Positions 1-8,080 of a stretch of DNA of 64,000 nucleotides are shown here, piece by piece. This stretch comes from Halobacillus dabanensis (GTDB lineage Bacteria > Bacillota > Bacilli > Bacillales > Halobacillaceae). Below the pieces are notes generated by a model. It saw nothing but the letters and a program-made list of their open reading frames with translations, was not told the origin of the DNA and searched no databases. The stretch is taken from positions 124,001 to 188,000 of the forward strand of contig NZ_FOSB01000006.1 of assembly GCF_900114165.1 (NCBI RefSeq), written 5' to 3'. Numbering within the stretch: position 1 is the first letter of the stretch; each line of letters opens with the position of its first letter. The position numbers and the translations under genes are program-made.

Positions 1-52
1 AGTCAGGTCGCGATAATCAACAGCTATTCGTTATGTCTGTATTTAAAAATTT

Positions 53-1030
53 TCATCGAGAAGCAATGGAATGAGCAATTTTACCGCCATGATGTCGACC
101 GTTCTCAATAAAAATTTCATTGTTATTGTAACCAGCTGCAATGACCCCTGCAATATATATACCTGGTACATTCGTTTCCATAGTGTTCTCATCAAAAGCA
201 GGACGCCCTGTTTCCTCATCCATTTCTACCCCCATTTTTGTAAGGAAGCTATGATCTGGACGGTATCCTGTCATTGCGAAGACAAAGTCATTCGCAATAC
301 GTTTTTCTTTCCCTTTACATTCATAAATCACTTCGTTCTCTGTGATTTCTTTAATGTCTGCGCAAAAATCCATTTGGATGATTCCCTTTCTGACTAGAGC
401 TTCGAATTGAGGGAGGATCCAAGGTTTAATACTTTTCGAATAATCTTCCCCACGATATAATACGGTGATATTCGCGCCGGATTTTTCCAATTCAAGGGCT
501 GCATCAGCCGCCGAATTTTTTCCTCCGATAATCACAACATCTTTATTATAGTAAGGATGTCCTTCTTTGAAATAGTGCATGACTTTAGGTAAATCTTCGC
601 CTTTGACGTTCATATAGTTCGGTTGATCATAATATCCAGTAGCAACGACAATTTGTTCTGCTGTATACTGTACTTGTACTCCATTATCTTTTTCTGTATG
701 GACAAAAAACCCCTTATCGGTTCGTTCGACACTTGTCACTCTTTCATAAGTGTGAACACGGAGTTGCTCTCGCCCAGCTACCGCGCGGTAATATGCTAGT
801 GCTTCGTTACGGACAGGTTTTTGTCTTTCCGTTATAAATGGAATATTTCCGATCTCCAATTTTTCACTGGAACTGAAAAACGTTTGATGAGTCGGATAAT
901 GATAAATCGAGTTAACAATATTTCCTTTTTCTATGATCAATGGTTCTATGCCGGATTTCTGCAATTCGATGGCTGCACTTATCCCGCAGGGACCTCCACC
1001 GATGATTATGACTTTTTCTTCTTGTAGCAC
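53..1030 (-). CDS. ypdA: Bacillithiol-disulfide reductase YpdA (FAD/NAD(P) oxidoreductase)
   Basis: Flavoprotein of the YpdA family, known to reduce bacillithiol disulfide with NADPH in the cytosol and so keep the thiol pool reduced. An N-terminal dinucleotide-binding motif GGGPCGISAA is visible, with a second one, IIGGKNSAADAA, near the middle and the FAD-closing segment VPGIYIAGVIAAG near the C-terminus. An in-frame GTG at 1039 exists, but it overlaps the Shine-Dalgarno GAGGAG. The GTG at 1030 sits 8 nt behind that site and gives 325 aa, so I chose it. It lies downstream of gudB as in B. subtilis, separated by a repeat element, so it probably has its own promoter. The assignment rests on whole-length similarity and synteny. 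Confidence 0.9.
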   Translation of the reverse strand: MLQEEKVIIIGGGPCGISAAIELQKSGIEPLIIEKGNIVNSIYHYPTHQTFFSSSEKLEIGNIPFITERQKPVRNEALAYYRAVAGREQLRVHTYERVTSVERTDKGFFVHTEKDNGVQVQYTAEQIVVATGYYDQPNYMNVKGEDLPKVMHYFKEGHPYYNKDVVIIGGKNSAADAALELEKSGANITVLYRGEDYSKSIKPWILPQFEALVRKGIIQMDFCADIKEITENEVIYECKGKEKRIANDFVFAMTGYRPDHSFLTKMGVEMDEETGRPAFDENTMETNVPGIYIAGVIAAGYNNNEIFIENGRHHGGKIAHSIASR

Positions 1031-1074
1031 GAACAACACTCCTCTTTCGTTCCCAGAACATGACGGTTAGTTAG

Positions 1075-1250
1075 AAAAGCGCAAGCGACTTGCTCACCCC
1101 TGACAAGCTTAAGACAAGACTCGCCGTGACGTTCTTTGTCACAGATGATTAGTCAGAAGTTCGGTTAAGTTTGCCGTCCTGTTGCAACACCGAACAACCC
1201 CACTTCCTGTGTGGCCTAAGACATCGAGGGGGCAGGTGCTGGAGCTAGCC
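1075..1250. repeat. Dispersed intergenic repeat, family 2, copy A
   Basis: Non-coding block between ypdA and gudB. From GACAAGCTTAAG through GAAGTTCGGTTAAGTT to GGCCTAAGAC it aligns with 26401-26580, with few mismatches and a 2-base gap. It contains internal complementary arms (GTTCGGT...ACCGAAC). No ORF or promoter is evident inside it. Confidence 0.75.
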
Positions 1251-1285
1251 AACCTTCCGCAAAAATATACTTTCTTTACTTGTCT

Positions 1286-1328
1286 TCTAAAAAAATGAAT
1301 CTCCTACCATAACTATGATAGGAGATTG
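1286..1328 (-). terminator. Rho-independent terminator of gudB
   Basis: On the minus strand the arms AATCTCCTA and TAGGAGATT are separated by a 12-nt loop and followed, after TCA, by a run of seven T. It lies just past the gudB stop codon. Confidence 0.85.
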
Positions 1329-1344
1329 GAATTGGAGAATCAAG

Positions 1345-2625
1345 TTAAATCCATCCACGGAATCTTGAAGCCTCCGCCATCTTTCTAACGCCGACCATAT
1401 AAGCAGCAAGGCGCATATCCACTCGTCTAGTCTCCGATGTCCGATAAACATTATCGAAACCTTTGACAATGACTTTATGGAGCTTTTCTTCCACTTCTTC
1501 TTCTGTCCAGTAATACCCTTGATTATTTTGCACCCATTCGAAATAAGAAACGGTCACCCCACCTGAGGACGCCAGTACATCAGGTACTAACAAAATCCCC
1601 CGCTCGGAAAGGATACGAGTCGCATCCAGTGTAGTTGGACCATTAGCAGCTTCTACCACGATGGAAGCTTTTATGTTATAGGCGTTGTCTTCTGTAATTT
1701 GATTTTCTATCGCTGCCGGGACAAGAATATCACAATCCAGTTCCAACAATTCTTCATTGGTAATCGTGTTTTTGAACAGATTCGTAACCGTTCCGAAGCT
1801 GTCCCTGCGATCAAGTAAGTAGTCTATATCCAAGCCATCAGGATCATGTAACCCTCCATGCGCATCGGAAATACCAATGACTTTGGCCCCTTTGTCATGC
1901 ATGAATTTAGCAAGGAAGCTGCCTGCGTTTCCGAAACCCTGGACAACGACTCTGGCTCCTTCTACATTAATCCCTTTCTTCTTAGCTGCTTCTTCGATAC
2001 AAATGGTCACACCTTTGGCTGTCGCTGTTTCTCTACCGTGAGAACCACCGAGGACAAGGGGTTTCCCTGTGATGAAGCCAGGGTTATTGAATTCATCGAT
2101 CCGGCTATATTCATCCATCATCCACGCCATTATTTGCGAATTGGTAAAAACATCAGGTGCTGGGATATCTTTTGTCGGGCCGACGATCTGACTGATGGCA
2201 CGGACATACCCACGACTTACCCCTTCCAATTCACGGAAAGACATCTCTCGTGGATCACAAACAATTCCGCCTTTACCTCCGCCGTAAGGAAGATCGACAA
2301 TCCCCGCTTTAAGACTCATCCAAATGGAAAGAGCTTTCACTTCTTTTTCCGTAACATTCGGGTGAAAACGTACGCCGCCTTTCGTCGGGCCTACTGCATC
2401 GTTATGTTGCGAACGATACCCTGTGAAAATTTTAATCTGATCATTGTCCATGCGCACAGGGATTCGAACAGTCATCATTCTTACAGGTTCTTTCATCAGT
2501 TCATACACTTCATTCGGATAACCTAATTTATCAAGTGCTTTTTTGACCACCGTTTGTGTGGACTTCAACACATCAAGTTTATCATTGTTTTGATTTGCAG
2601 AATCTGTTGGCTTATCGGCTACCAT
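1345..2625 (-). CDS. gudB: NAD-specific glutamate dehydrogenase (GudB/RocG)
   Basis: Catalyses oxidative deamination of glutamate to 2-oxoglutarate and ammonia, linking nitrogen and carbon metabolism in the cytosol. The 426 aa match the hexameric bacterial GDH family. The catalytic region has PYGGGKGGI with the active-site lysine, then GPTKDIPAPDV, and the Rossmann segment VVVQGFGNAG near the middle. The short tandem duplication that inactivates gudB in B. subtilis 168 is not present, so the enzyme should be active. Position next to ypdA argues for gudB rather than rocG. Unlike the constitutive gudB of B. subtilis, a good cre-like palindrome lies about 120 nt upstream (2744-2759). It has its own terminator. 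Confidence 0.95.
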   Translation of the reverse strand: MVADKPTDSANQNNDKLDVLKSTQTVVKKALDKLGYPNEVYELMKEPVRMMTVRIPVRMDNDQIKIFTGYRSQHNDAVGPTKGGVRFHPNVTEKEVKALSIWMSLKAGIVDLPYGGGKGGIVCDPREMSFRELEGVSRGYVRAISQIVGPTKDIPAPDVFTNSQIMAWMMDEYSRIDEFNNPGFITGKPLVLGGSHGRETATAKGVTICIEEAAKKKGINVEGARVVVQGFGNAGSFLAKFMHDKGAKVIGISDAHGGLHDPDGLDIDYLLDRRDSFGTVTNLFKNTITNEELLELDCDILVPAAIENQITEDNAYNIKASIVVEAANGPTTLDATRILSERGILLVPDVLASSGGVTVSYFEWVQNNQGYYWTEEEVEEKLHKVIVKGFDNVYRTSETRRVDMRLAAYMVGVRKMAEASRFRGWI

Positions 2626-2743
2626 CCATTTACCTCCTATATCAATCCATTCGATTAGGACTCATTCTTCAGTGATTAGTATACACGTTCGTTACGGTTT
2701 AAGAAAGCCGGATGCAGTCATTTTCAACCGTTTTCACATTAAA

Positions 2744-2759
2744 ATGTAAGCGATTACAC
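2744..2759. promoter_or_regulatory. Putative CcpA-binding cre site upstream of gudB
   Basis: ATGTAAGCGATTACAC fits the cre consensus WTGNAARCGNWWWCAW at all but the last position and has a near-perfect palindromic core, TGTAA-GCGA-TTACA. It overlaps the 3' end of ddl and lies about 120 nt before the gudB start. Catabolite control of this gene is inferred; B. subtilis rocG is the known CcpA-regulated glutamate dehydrogenase. Confidence 0.5.
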
Positions 2760-3698
2760 CTTTTTCTCTTTATTACTTTGGGATAGCTCTACGAATTTTT
2801 CAATAAGGTCGTCATAACTTAATCCGATCTCTTGGGCTGAATCAGGAAATAGACTGGTCGGGGTCATTCCTGGAAGAGTATTTACTTCAAGTATGATCGG
2901 TTCGTTTTCTTCATTAATGATGAAATCTACGCGCGAATAGACATCACAATCTAACAATTGATGTGCAGTTACAGCATCTTCCTTCAGTTGTGTCGTCAAT
3001 TTCTCATCTACTTTTGCAGGAACGATATGTTCACTGCCACCTGGTTTATATTTTGAATCAAAATCATAATAATCATTCTTCGGGATGATCTCAATAACAG
3101 GAAGAGCCTGCTCCTCTCCTTTTATCCCCATTACAGGAACGGTTACTTCTCTTCCTTTGACATAATCTTCGACTAGAATCATAGAGTCGGATTTCGCAGC
3201 CATCACGATTGCACTACGAATGTCCTTTTCGTTCTTCACGATACTTAAACCAAGGGTAGAACCTTCCTGATTCGGTTTTATGACGAATGGAAGCTTGAAT
3301 GCTCGTTTGATCTCTTTTTCAATCCTATCAAACCGGGTCTCATCCGTAACATCATATACTTCGCTTTTAGCAGTATGGAGACCATTTAATGAAAAGATCT
3401 GTTTAGATTTCGCTTTATCCATTGCCAGCGCAGAAGCAAGTACACCAGATCCTACATAAGGAATTTCAAGCATATCCAAAAGGCCCTGTATTTTACCATC
3501 TTCCCCGAATCGACCGTGCAACCCGATGAATACAAGGTCTACCTTGAGCTTCAACACTTCCTCTATCTTGTCTGGGGAGAAATCGATCGGTGTAACGATG
3601 TGACCTTTGTTTTCCAGCGCTTTAATGATTCCCTTCCCTGTTGATAAGGAAACCTCTCTTTCACCGGATGTTCCACCATATAAAACCGCAATCTTCAT
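2754..3698 (-). CDS. ddl: D-alanine--D-alanine ligase
   Basis: ATP-grasp enzyme joining two D-alanines for the peptidoglycan stem peptide; cytosolic. The N-terminus VLYGGTSGEREVSLSTG is the Ddl signature. GLHGRFGEDGKIQG follows, FVIKPNQEGSTLG is the ATP-grasp part, and VDFIINEENEPIILEVNTLPGMT near residue 270 carries the metal-binding acidic residues and the second Ddl signature. At 314 aa it is nearer the short DdlB type than the roughly 355-aa Ddl of B. subtilis. In B. subtilis ddl sits elsewhere, so its place between gudB and ypbH differs from the reference order. It could be a second Ddl in this genome. Single gene; I see no obvious terminator before gudB. Confidence 0.93.
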   Translation of the reverse strand: MKIAVLYGGTSGEREVSLSTGKGIIKALENKGHIVTPIDFSPDKIEEVLKLKVDLVFIGLHGRFGEDGKIQGLLDMLEIPYVGSGVLASALAMDKAKSKQIFSLNGLHTAKSEVYDVTDETRFDRIEKEIKRAFKLPFVIKPNQEGSTLGLSIVKNEKDIRSAIVMAAKSDSMILVEDYVKGREVTVPVMGIKGEEQALPVIEIIPKNDYYDFDSKYKPGGSEHIVPAKVDEKLTTQLKEDAVTAHQLLDCDVYSRVDFIINEENEPIILEVNTLPGMTPTSLFPDSAQEIGLSYDDLIEKFVELSQSNKEKKV

Positions 3699-3883
3699 TT
3701 GTTACACTCCATTTCCTACCTCTATAATTAACTTACACCAGTTATTATCTTAACATGTTCCGTTGGACGCTTCTATTAAAAATGAAAGCTACACCAGAAC
3801 TTTTATTTTGTTTTTCATGTTAGAGGTATATCGTTTTTTTCAGATATATTCACCTTTATCTGAGTGTCCAGTCAATAGGGACA

Positions 3884-3919
3884 AATAAAAAGAACGAAGC
3901 TTTGAAAAGCAACGTTCTT
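3884..3919 (-). terminator. Rho-independent terminator of ypbH
   Basis: Minus-strand AAGAACGTTGCTTT and its complement AAAGCTTCGTTCTT form an imperfect stem followed by TTTTATTTG, a few bases after the ypbH stop. Confidence 0.8.
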
Positions 3920-3925
3920 GCCATT

Positions 3926-4507
3926 TTATGAGAAATATTTATAGATGGTTCTACAAGCATCTTTGTCCATGATCTGTTTGCCGTATTCGATTAAACGATG
4001 GGATGTGGCAGCTGTTGCGGATGCAAATTCAGACATCAGAGCTATGACCTGATCCTGGTCTAAATGAGCAATATCTTCATCTTCCAGCAACATATAATAA
4101 TCTTCATTATAAAAATAAACACTGCCTCCGTTTACATCCAATTGGTTCAATTGGATCCCTGCCCGGATGACATGCTCAAATTCTGCAAATGAAAACATCA
4201 TTTCATTACTTTCATCCAATGTAACTTTCATTTCAATATAGTCATCATCTTCCTCTATATCGGCTGGTTCTGTTTTTGTTACAACAACTAGCATGCCTTG
4301 AGCTTGTAACAAATACACTTGCACAAGGAGTACACCTGATAGTTCGACACCAAGTTCAATACCGGCATCATACATCATATCGCTGAATATACGATGGACT
4401 CTTGGTAAATCACTCCAAAGCTCTTCTCGAGACAAGCCCCGATCCATCAGGTCATCAAACGTGAGAAATATTTTGAATTTCTCATTCGTCATTCTTTCCA
4501 CTCGCAC
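3926..4507 (-). CDS. ypbH: Adaptor protein, MecA paralogue YpbH
   Basis: MecA-type adaptors deliver substrates such as ComK and Spx to the ClpCP protease; YpbH (MecB) is the paralogue with roles reported in competence and sporulation. The N-terminal segment MRVERMTNEKFKIFLTFDDL is the family's substrate-binding start. An acidic linker (EEDDDYIE) is followed by the C-terminal ClpC-binding domain rich in aromatic residues. The length, 193 aa, equals the B. subtilis protein. The start is GTG, 7 nt after a GGGGGG site. The gene heads the ypbH-ypbG end of the conserved cluster, with a MerR gene inserted upstream, and has its own terminator. Confidence 0.88.
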   Translation of the reverse strand: MRVERMTNEKFKIFLTFDDLMDRGLSREELWSDLPRVHRIFSDMMYDAGIELGVELSGVLLVQVYLLQAQGMLVVVTKTEPADIEEDDDYIEMKVTLDESNEMMFSFAEFEHVIRAGIQLNQLDVNGGSVYFYNEDYYMLLEDEDIAHLDQDQVIALMSEFASATAATSHRLIEYGKQIMDKDACRTIYKYFS

Positions 4508-4638
4508 ATGATCGCCCCCCTGTCACGTGTGTTTTATCTATATCTTATGATGGCTGATGCGATTATGGCACCTTTTTTTCAAATTATATCGGACGATTTG
4601 GGCAGGGGCAAACATTTTCAAATCAATTGTGTATATGA

Positions 4639-5538
4639 TCAACTACTTTGCAACCATCTTTCCCAGTCATTTTTTGATTTGCCTACGATAAATGGCTGGA
4701 TACGTTTTTTGTCCAAATCTGAGAGACGATCATACGCATAACCGCCCAACCCTATTTTTATATCCGGGTATTGACTTCTTAAAGACTCTGCCAATCGGAT
4801 AGTTGTCGGAATATTTTTCTTAAGGGTACAAGACATAAACATGTATGCTGGCTCGATTTCATCGATTACAATATCAATATCCCCACCTGCTATGCTTTGC
4901 CCGAGGTACACTACATCGTAACCTTTCCGTTTTAAGAAAAGCGCAAAGATCAGCAGACCGAGTTCATGCTTTTCATTCGGGCCACATACAAGAAGAGCTT
5001 TTGGAAGGACACCATCGGAAGGGATGGATAGAACCATCATACCAATTCTTGTCCGAATAAATTGGCTGGCAAAGTGCTCATGCGCACTTGTGATCTGATT
5101 CTTTTCCCACAAATCCCCGACCTTTACTAAGATGGGGCCAATAATGTCAATCGCCACAGTTTCCGGTGTAAAAAGAGTAAAAGCATGATCGAGCTGCCGT
5201 TGAGCTTCTTTTTCATTGAATGCCAACAAACATGTTAAGAGTTCATCACCAATCATATCCAATTGCGTTTTGTTGTCGGAATGATCGGGACTTGTCACCG
5301 TATCCTCGTTATTTTCTAATAAGGATACCGCTTGAGAGATGGTGAATCCTTTATCTACTTTCTCTAACAACCATTTTAAAACCTTGATATGATCATCTGT
5401 ATAAAGCCGATGACCAGCTTCATTCCGTGAAGGACGGATCATTTTATAGCGGCGTTCCCAAGCGCGCAGTGTACCCGGTTGAATACCAAGCATTTGGGAC
5501 ACGGCTTTGATGTTATATTTAGCTTTTGTCGTAGCCAT
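4639..5538 (-). CDS. MerR-family regulator with B12-binding domain (CarH/LitR type)
   Basis: The N-terminal MerR winged helix (NIKAVSQMLGIQPGTLRAWERRY, roughly residues 9-31) is followed by a helical bundle and a cobalamin-binding Rossmann domain (about residues 175-299). Residues that bind adenosylcobalamin in CarH are present: W144, then nine residues, then E154-H155, and H191 in EKHELG, the candidate lower axial ligand. By family knowledge such proteins are repressors that release DNA when light destroys AdoCbl. Light sensing here is inferred from residues only. It is co-oriented with the phosphoesterase gene upstream. The 75-nt gap has AT-rich TACA half-sites near 5591-5608. The gene is absent at this place in B. 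subtilis. The target genes are unknown; a B12-uptake module lies about 11 kb away. Confidence 0.85.
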   Translation of the reverse strand: MATTKAKYNIKAVSQMLGIQPGTLRAWERRYKMIRPSRNEAGHRLYTDDHIKVLKWLLEKVDKGFTISQAVSLLENNEDTVTSPDHSDNKTQLDMIGDELLTCLLAFNEKEAQRQLDHAFTLFTPETVAIDIIGPILVKVGDLWEKNQITSAHEHFASQFIRTRIGMMVLSIPSDGVLPKALLVCGPNEKHELGLLIFALFLKRKGYDVVYLGQSIAGGDIDIVIDEIEPAYMFMSCTLKKNIPTTIRLAESLRSQYPDIKIGLGGYAYDRLSDLDKKRIQPFIVGKSKNDWERWLQSS

Positions 5539-5613
5539 AAGTCTGCCTCCAGCTATTTATTCTTCATTATTATATAAGAGCTCGAGAGCCTATGTAAAAT
5601 TTGTATATTCTTT

Positions 5614-6417
5614 TTATAATAATTTTTCAGGTTTCTCTTCCCCCAGGCTAAGATGAATGAGATGGGACTCTGCTCTTGTCCCTAAACGAAGAGGTAATAA
5701 GGATGTACCGTACCCCTCACTGACTAACAAAGGCTGATCTTCATCATTCAACCATCCCCCGCGTTCATAAGGCCCCAGACCAAATATTCGGATTTGTCCA
5801 CCGTGAGTATGTCCTGCCAATACCAAATCGAAACGTTCCCTGTCTTCCTGGTTCATTCTTTGATAGACAAAAGGGTCGTGAACACAGAGAATTTGAAGAA
5901 TATCGTCATCTTTTATTTGAGCTGATTTCCTGTTAGGCTTCATGAAGTATGGATCGAGTCCACTAAGGACAAACCCTTTGTTTTGCTTTAATTTTACATA
6001 CTCATCTTCATTAGATAAGGTCTTCACCCCATTATTCTCCAACACGTCAATAATTGATCCGCTTGTTAACTCATGGTCATTGTTTCCAGGGATGAAGAAA
6101 ATCGGTGCATTCCACTTCCTCAACAGTTGCAAATTGTCCAGCAAGCGTTGATGGGGGGTTCTTTTATCCACAAGATCGCCGCCTATAATGACAACATCTA
6201 CTTGTTCTATATTTTCGATTGATTTTTCACGTACCTTTCGATTATGTATATCAGAAATGAAAAATATTTTGATGGAAGGCTTTGACTCCTTCACCTTGAA
6301 ACGGTTATAAGAAAGATTTTTCACTTGTGTCTTGTCGGCCCACTCTGCTAATGCGAACATATATCCGACCATGATTAGACCTCCAGCCAGGATTAGTAGA
6401 AACCAAAACAATTTCAT
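5614..6417 (-). CDS. ypbG: Membrane-anchored metallophosphoesterase YpbG
   Basis: Calcineurin-like phosphoesterase of 267 aa. The N-terminal hydrophobic stretch (residues 3-23) looks like a signal anchor. The metal-binding signature runs DIHNRK, GGDLVD, GNNDHE, VHDPF and GHTHGGQI in the standard order. The domain is predicted to face outside the membrane. The substrate is not known; the family includes UDP-diacylglucosamine and cyclic-nucleotide hydrolases. Synteny with B. subtilis ypbG supports the name. It is followed on the same strand by the MerR gene. Confidence 0.85.
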   Translation of the reverse strand: MKLFWFLLILAGGLIMVGYMFALAEWADKTQVKNLSYNRFKVKESKPSIKIFFISDIHNRKVREKSIENIEQVDVVIIGGDLVDKRTPHQRLLDNLQLLRKWNAPIFFIPGNNDHELTSGSIIDVLENNGVKTLSNEDEYVKLKQNKGFVLSGLDPYFMKPNRKSAQIKDDDILQILCVHDPFVYQRMNQEDRERFDLVLAGHTHGGQIRIFGLGPYERGGWLNDEDQPLLVSEGYGTSLLPLRLGTRAESHLIHLSLGEEKPEKLL

Positions 6418-6487
6418 CCCTCCTTTTTCTCTTCTTTACACTTAATCTATTCAGAAAAAACATCAAAATAATCGAAACCTAATAGTA

Positions 6488-6682
6488 TCACAAATACTCA
6501 TCTAAAACATTACTGGTACTGGTACTTGGGGGGACAACGGTGGAATGGCAGTAGTAATTTCCCTCCCCTTTTGTTAAACAGACTACTGTTAAAGGGATTG
6601 TCCGTGAACTAGAACAGAATCCTGTAATTACTTCACTATCCAATATAAACCTCCCCGGATAATAAAAGGACGCATCGCTCAC
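6488..6682 (-). CDS. Possible small hypothetical protein (64 aa)
   Basis: A GTG-started frame of 64 aa lies alone between ypbG and the CBS gene. It is preceded at 6 nt by GAGGGCGG, a weak ribosome-binding site. The product is rich in Ser/Thr with three Cys, has no membrane segment, and ends STSNVLDEYL. I do not recognise it. It could be a spurious frame. Its location between two conserved genes, with no coding alternative on the other strand, is the only support. Confidence 0.3.
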   Translation of the reverse strand: MSDASFYYPGRFILDSEVITGFCSSSRTIPLTVVCLTKGEGNYYCHSTVVPPSTSTSNVLDEYL

Positions 6683-6756
6683 ATAAAACCGCCCTCTATG
6701 ACGCTCCTATATCCTCAAAAGGACTTAAAGACTCCATAAAGTTTCACAGAAAATAC

Positions 6757-6793
6757 AAAAGGCCGCTATGCTCTAATGAGCCAGCGGCTTCTC
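6757..6793 (-). terminator. Rho-independent terminator of the CBS-ACT gene
   Basis: Minus-strand GCCGCTGGCTC and GAGCATAGCGGC form a stem, followed by CTTTTGTATTTT immediately after the stop codon. Confidence 0.8.
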
Positions 6794-7432
6794 CTACAAA
6801 CGTTTAACACTGAGTATTCGGAACCCGGTTTTCTCGAGTTTTTTTGTAAAAGCTTCAATATTATCATTATCCTCAATTTTAAGAACAATCCTTCTCGCAA
6901 GTTTGTCCGTTTCATCGAAAGTAGCCAAAGAAATGACGTTTTCGTGATAGTGCTTGATTATGTCACCGAGTCGTTCAATTCTTCCCGAAGATTCTTCCGA
7001 TGTGAATGCAATCCGTACGCCCTGTTTTTTCACCCCGAATGCACTTTCAAACTGTTCAATCACGTCGTATCTTGTAACGAGTCCGAGGAACTTATTTGTT
7101 TTGTCTACAACAGCCAAAACAGAAAAACCTTTGAACATGGGCAAAGTACGTTCAAATACTTCTTCATCATGAATGTTGAAATCTTCGTGAAGAGCAACAT
7201 CGCCAGCCTTCACTTCTTTTAGAAACGTTTGCCTGTCCATCCCTTCATCTCCATTGAAATAGGCTCGGAAAATGATTTCTTTTGAGATCATTCCTTTAAA
7301 TCTACCATCTTCTAAAACAGGCATGGCTTCGATATCTTTTTCATCCAGAACTTTCAGTACCTCAGCAAGTGTTGTAGAGACCTCTGCCGTAAAAGATTTA
7401 TGTGCTGGTTTCATTATCCCTTTAACAAACAT
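6794..7432 (-). CDS. CBS-ACT domain protein, AcuB-like
   Basis: The 212-aa soluble protein has two CBS motifs (about residues 1-60, beginning VKGIMKPAHKSFTA, and 75-130 with FSVLAVVDKTNKFLGLVTRYDV). A C-terminal ACT-like part (about 138-212) follows. This is the layout of AcuB, encoded in the acetoin-utilisation (acuABC) operon of B. subtilis, and the length is close to AcuB's. Such domains sense adenine nucleotides and amino acids. No acuA or acuC neighbour is present, so the acu symbol is withheld. It is divergently placed from cotJABC, with the putative cotJ promoter in the gap, and ends in its own terminator. Confidence 0.7.
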   Translation of the reverse strand: MFVKGIMKPAHKSFTAEVSTTLAEVLKVLDEKDIEAMPVLEDGRFKGMISKEIIFRAYFNGDEGMDRQTFLKEVKAGDVALHEDFNIHDEEVFERTLPMFKGFSVLAVVDKTNKFLGLVTRYDVIEQFESAFGVKKQGVRIAFTSEESSGRIERLGDIIKHYHENVISLATFDETDKLARRIVLKIEDNDNIEAFTKKLEKTGFRILSVKRL

Positions 7433-7464
7433 ATAGTCACCTCTTTTTATTTAATACTCTACCC

Positions 7465-7490
7465 GTATTAACATTCGCTACAACATACGA
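7465..7490 (+). promoter_or_regulatory. Putative sigma-E promoter of cotJABC
   Basis: GTATTA and CATACGA are separated by 13 nt, resembling the -35 (GHATA) and -10 (CATACA) boxes of the mother-cell sigma factor E, about 75 nt before cotJA. The B. subtilis cotJ operon is sigma-E dependent. The match is by eye. Confidence 0.45.
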
Positions 7491-7562
7491 AATATCCTGC
7501 AAGGGCGGAATAGGACAAGAATGCTCCACATAAAATCCCATAGAAAAGGATGTGATTTAAGT

Positions 7563-7781
7563 ATGTACACCCCGATCAAGTGTTACCAACCTTATTACGG
7601 GCCTAACGATCCATGTCCTCCAATAGGGATAAAGTGCTATCAGACTCCTCCAAATCTCTATTTAGGATTTCAAGCACCTAATATGCAGCAATTTCCTATT
7701 CAAGAAGCTTTGTACAGAGGGACGCTTTGGCCAGTCTTGTATGACCCCTACCCGACCCCTATGAAGAAAGGAGGAAAATAA
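7563..7781 (+). CDS. cotJA: Spore coat protein CotJA
   Basis: Small coat-associated protein needed for assembly of CotJC into the coat. The CotJA signature is clear: DPCPPIG, the TPPNLY motif, then FPIQEALYRGTLWPVLYDPY. An upstream in-frame ATG at 7521 exists. The ATG at 7563 follows an almost complete Shine-Dalgarno AAAGGATGTGA at 7 nt and starts where the B. subtilis protein does, giving 72 aa. The stop codon overlaps the cotJB start by one base, so the two are translationally coupled. It was probably expressed in the mother cell. Confidence 0.9.
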   Translation: MYTPIKCYQPYYGPNDPCPPIGIKCYQTPPNLYLGFQAPNMQQFPIQEALYRGTLWPVLYDPYPTPMKKGGK

Positions 7782-8050
7782 TGAAACAAACGGCCGATAC
7801 TGCCCAAGAACGTAATGCATTAATGGAAAAAATCCAAATGGTGGATTTCGCTTTAGTTGAACTTACCCTGTATCTGGACACACATCCTCAGGATAGTCAG
7901 GCTATACAGCAATTCAATCAGCTGGCAATGGAAAGCAGAGATTTGAAAGGAGCTTACGAGAAGCGCTTCGGACCTTTAAGGCAATTTGGCGGCAGTTTTT
8001 CCGGTTATCCCTGGAACTGGGACAATGCCCCCTGGCCTTGGCAATTATAA
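7781..8050 (+). CDS. cotJB: Spore coat protein CotJB
   Basis: The 89-aa protein of the cotJ operon has an N-terminal helical part with the family motif MEKIQMVDFALVELTLYLDTHP and an aromatic C-terminus ending in SGYPWNWDNAPWPW. Its ATG shares a base with the cotJA stop and is preceded by AAAGGAGG. A direct biochemical role is not known; it is carried with CotJA and CotJC and is thought to help their assembly in the inner coat. Confidence 0.92.
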   Translation: MKQTADTAQERNALMEKIQMVDFALVELTLYLDTHPQDSQAIQQFNQLAMESRDLKGAYEKRFGPLRQFGGSFSGYPWNWDNAPWPWQL

Positions 8051-8080
8051 TAAGTTATTCCTATTAAAGGAGGGGCGAAT

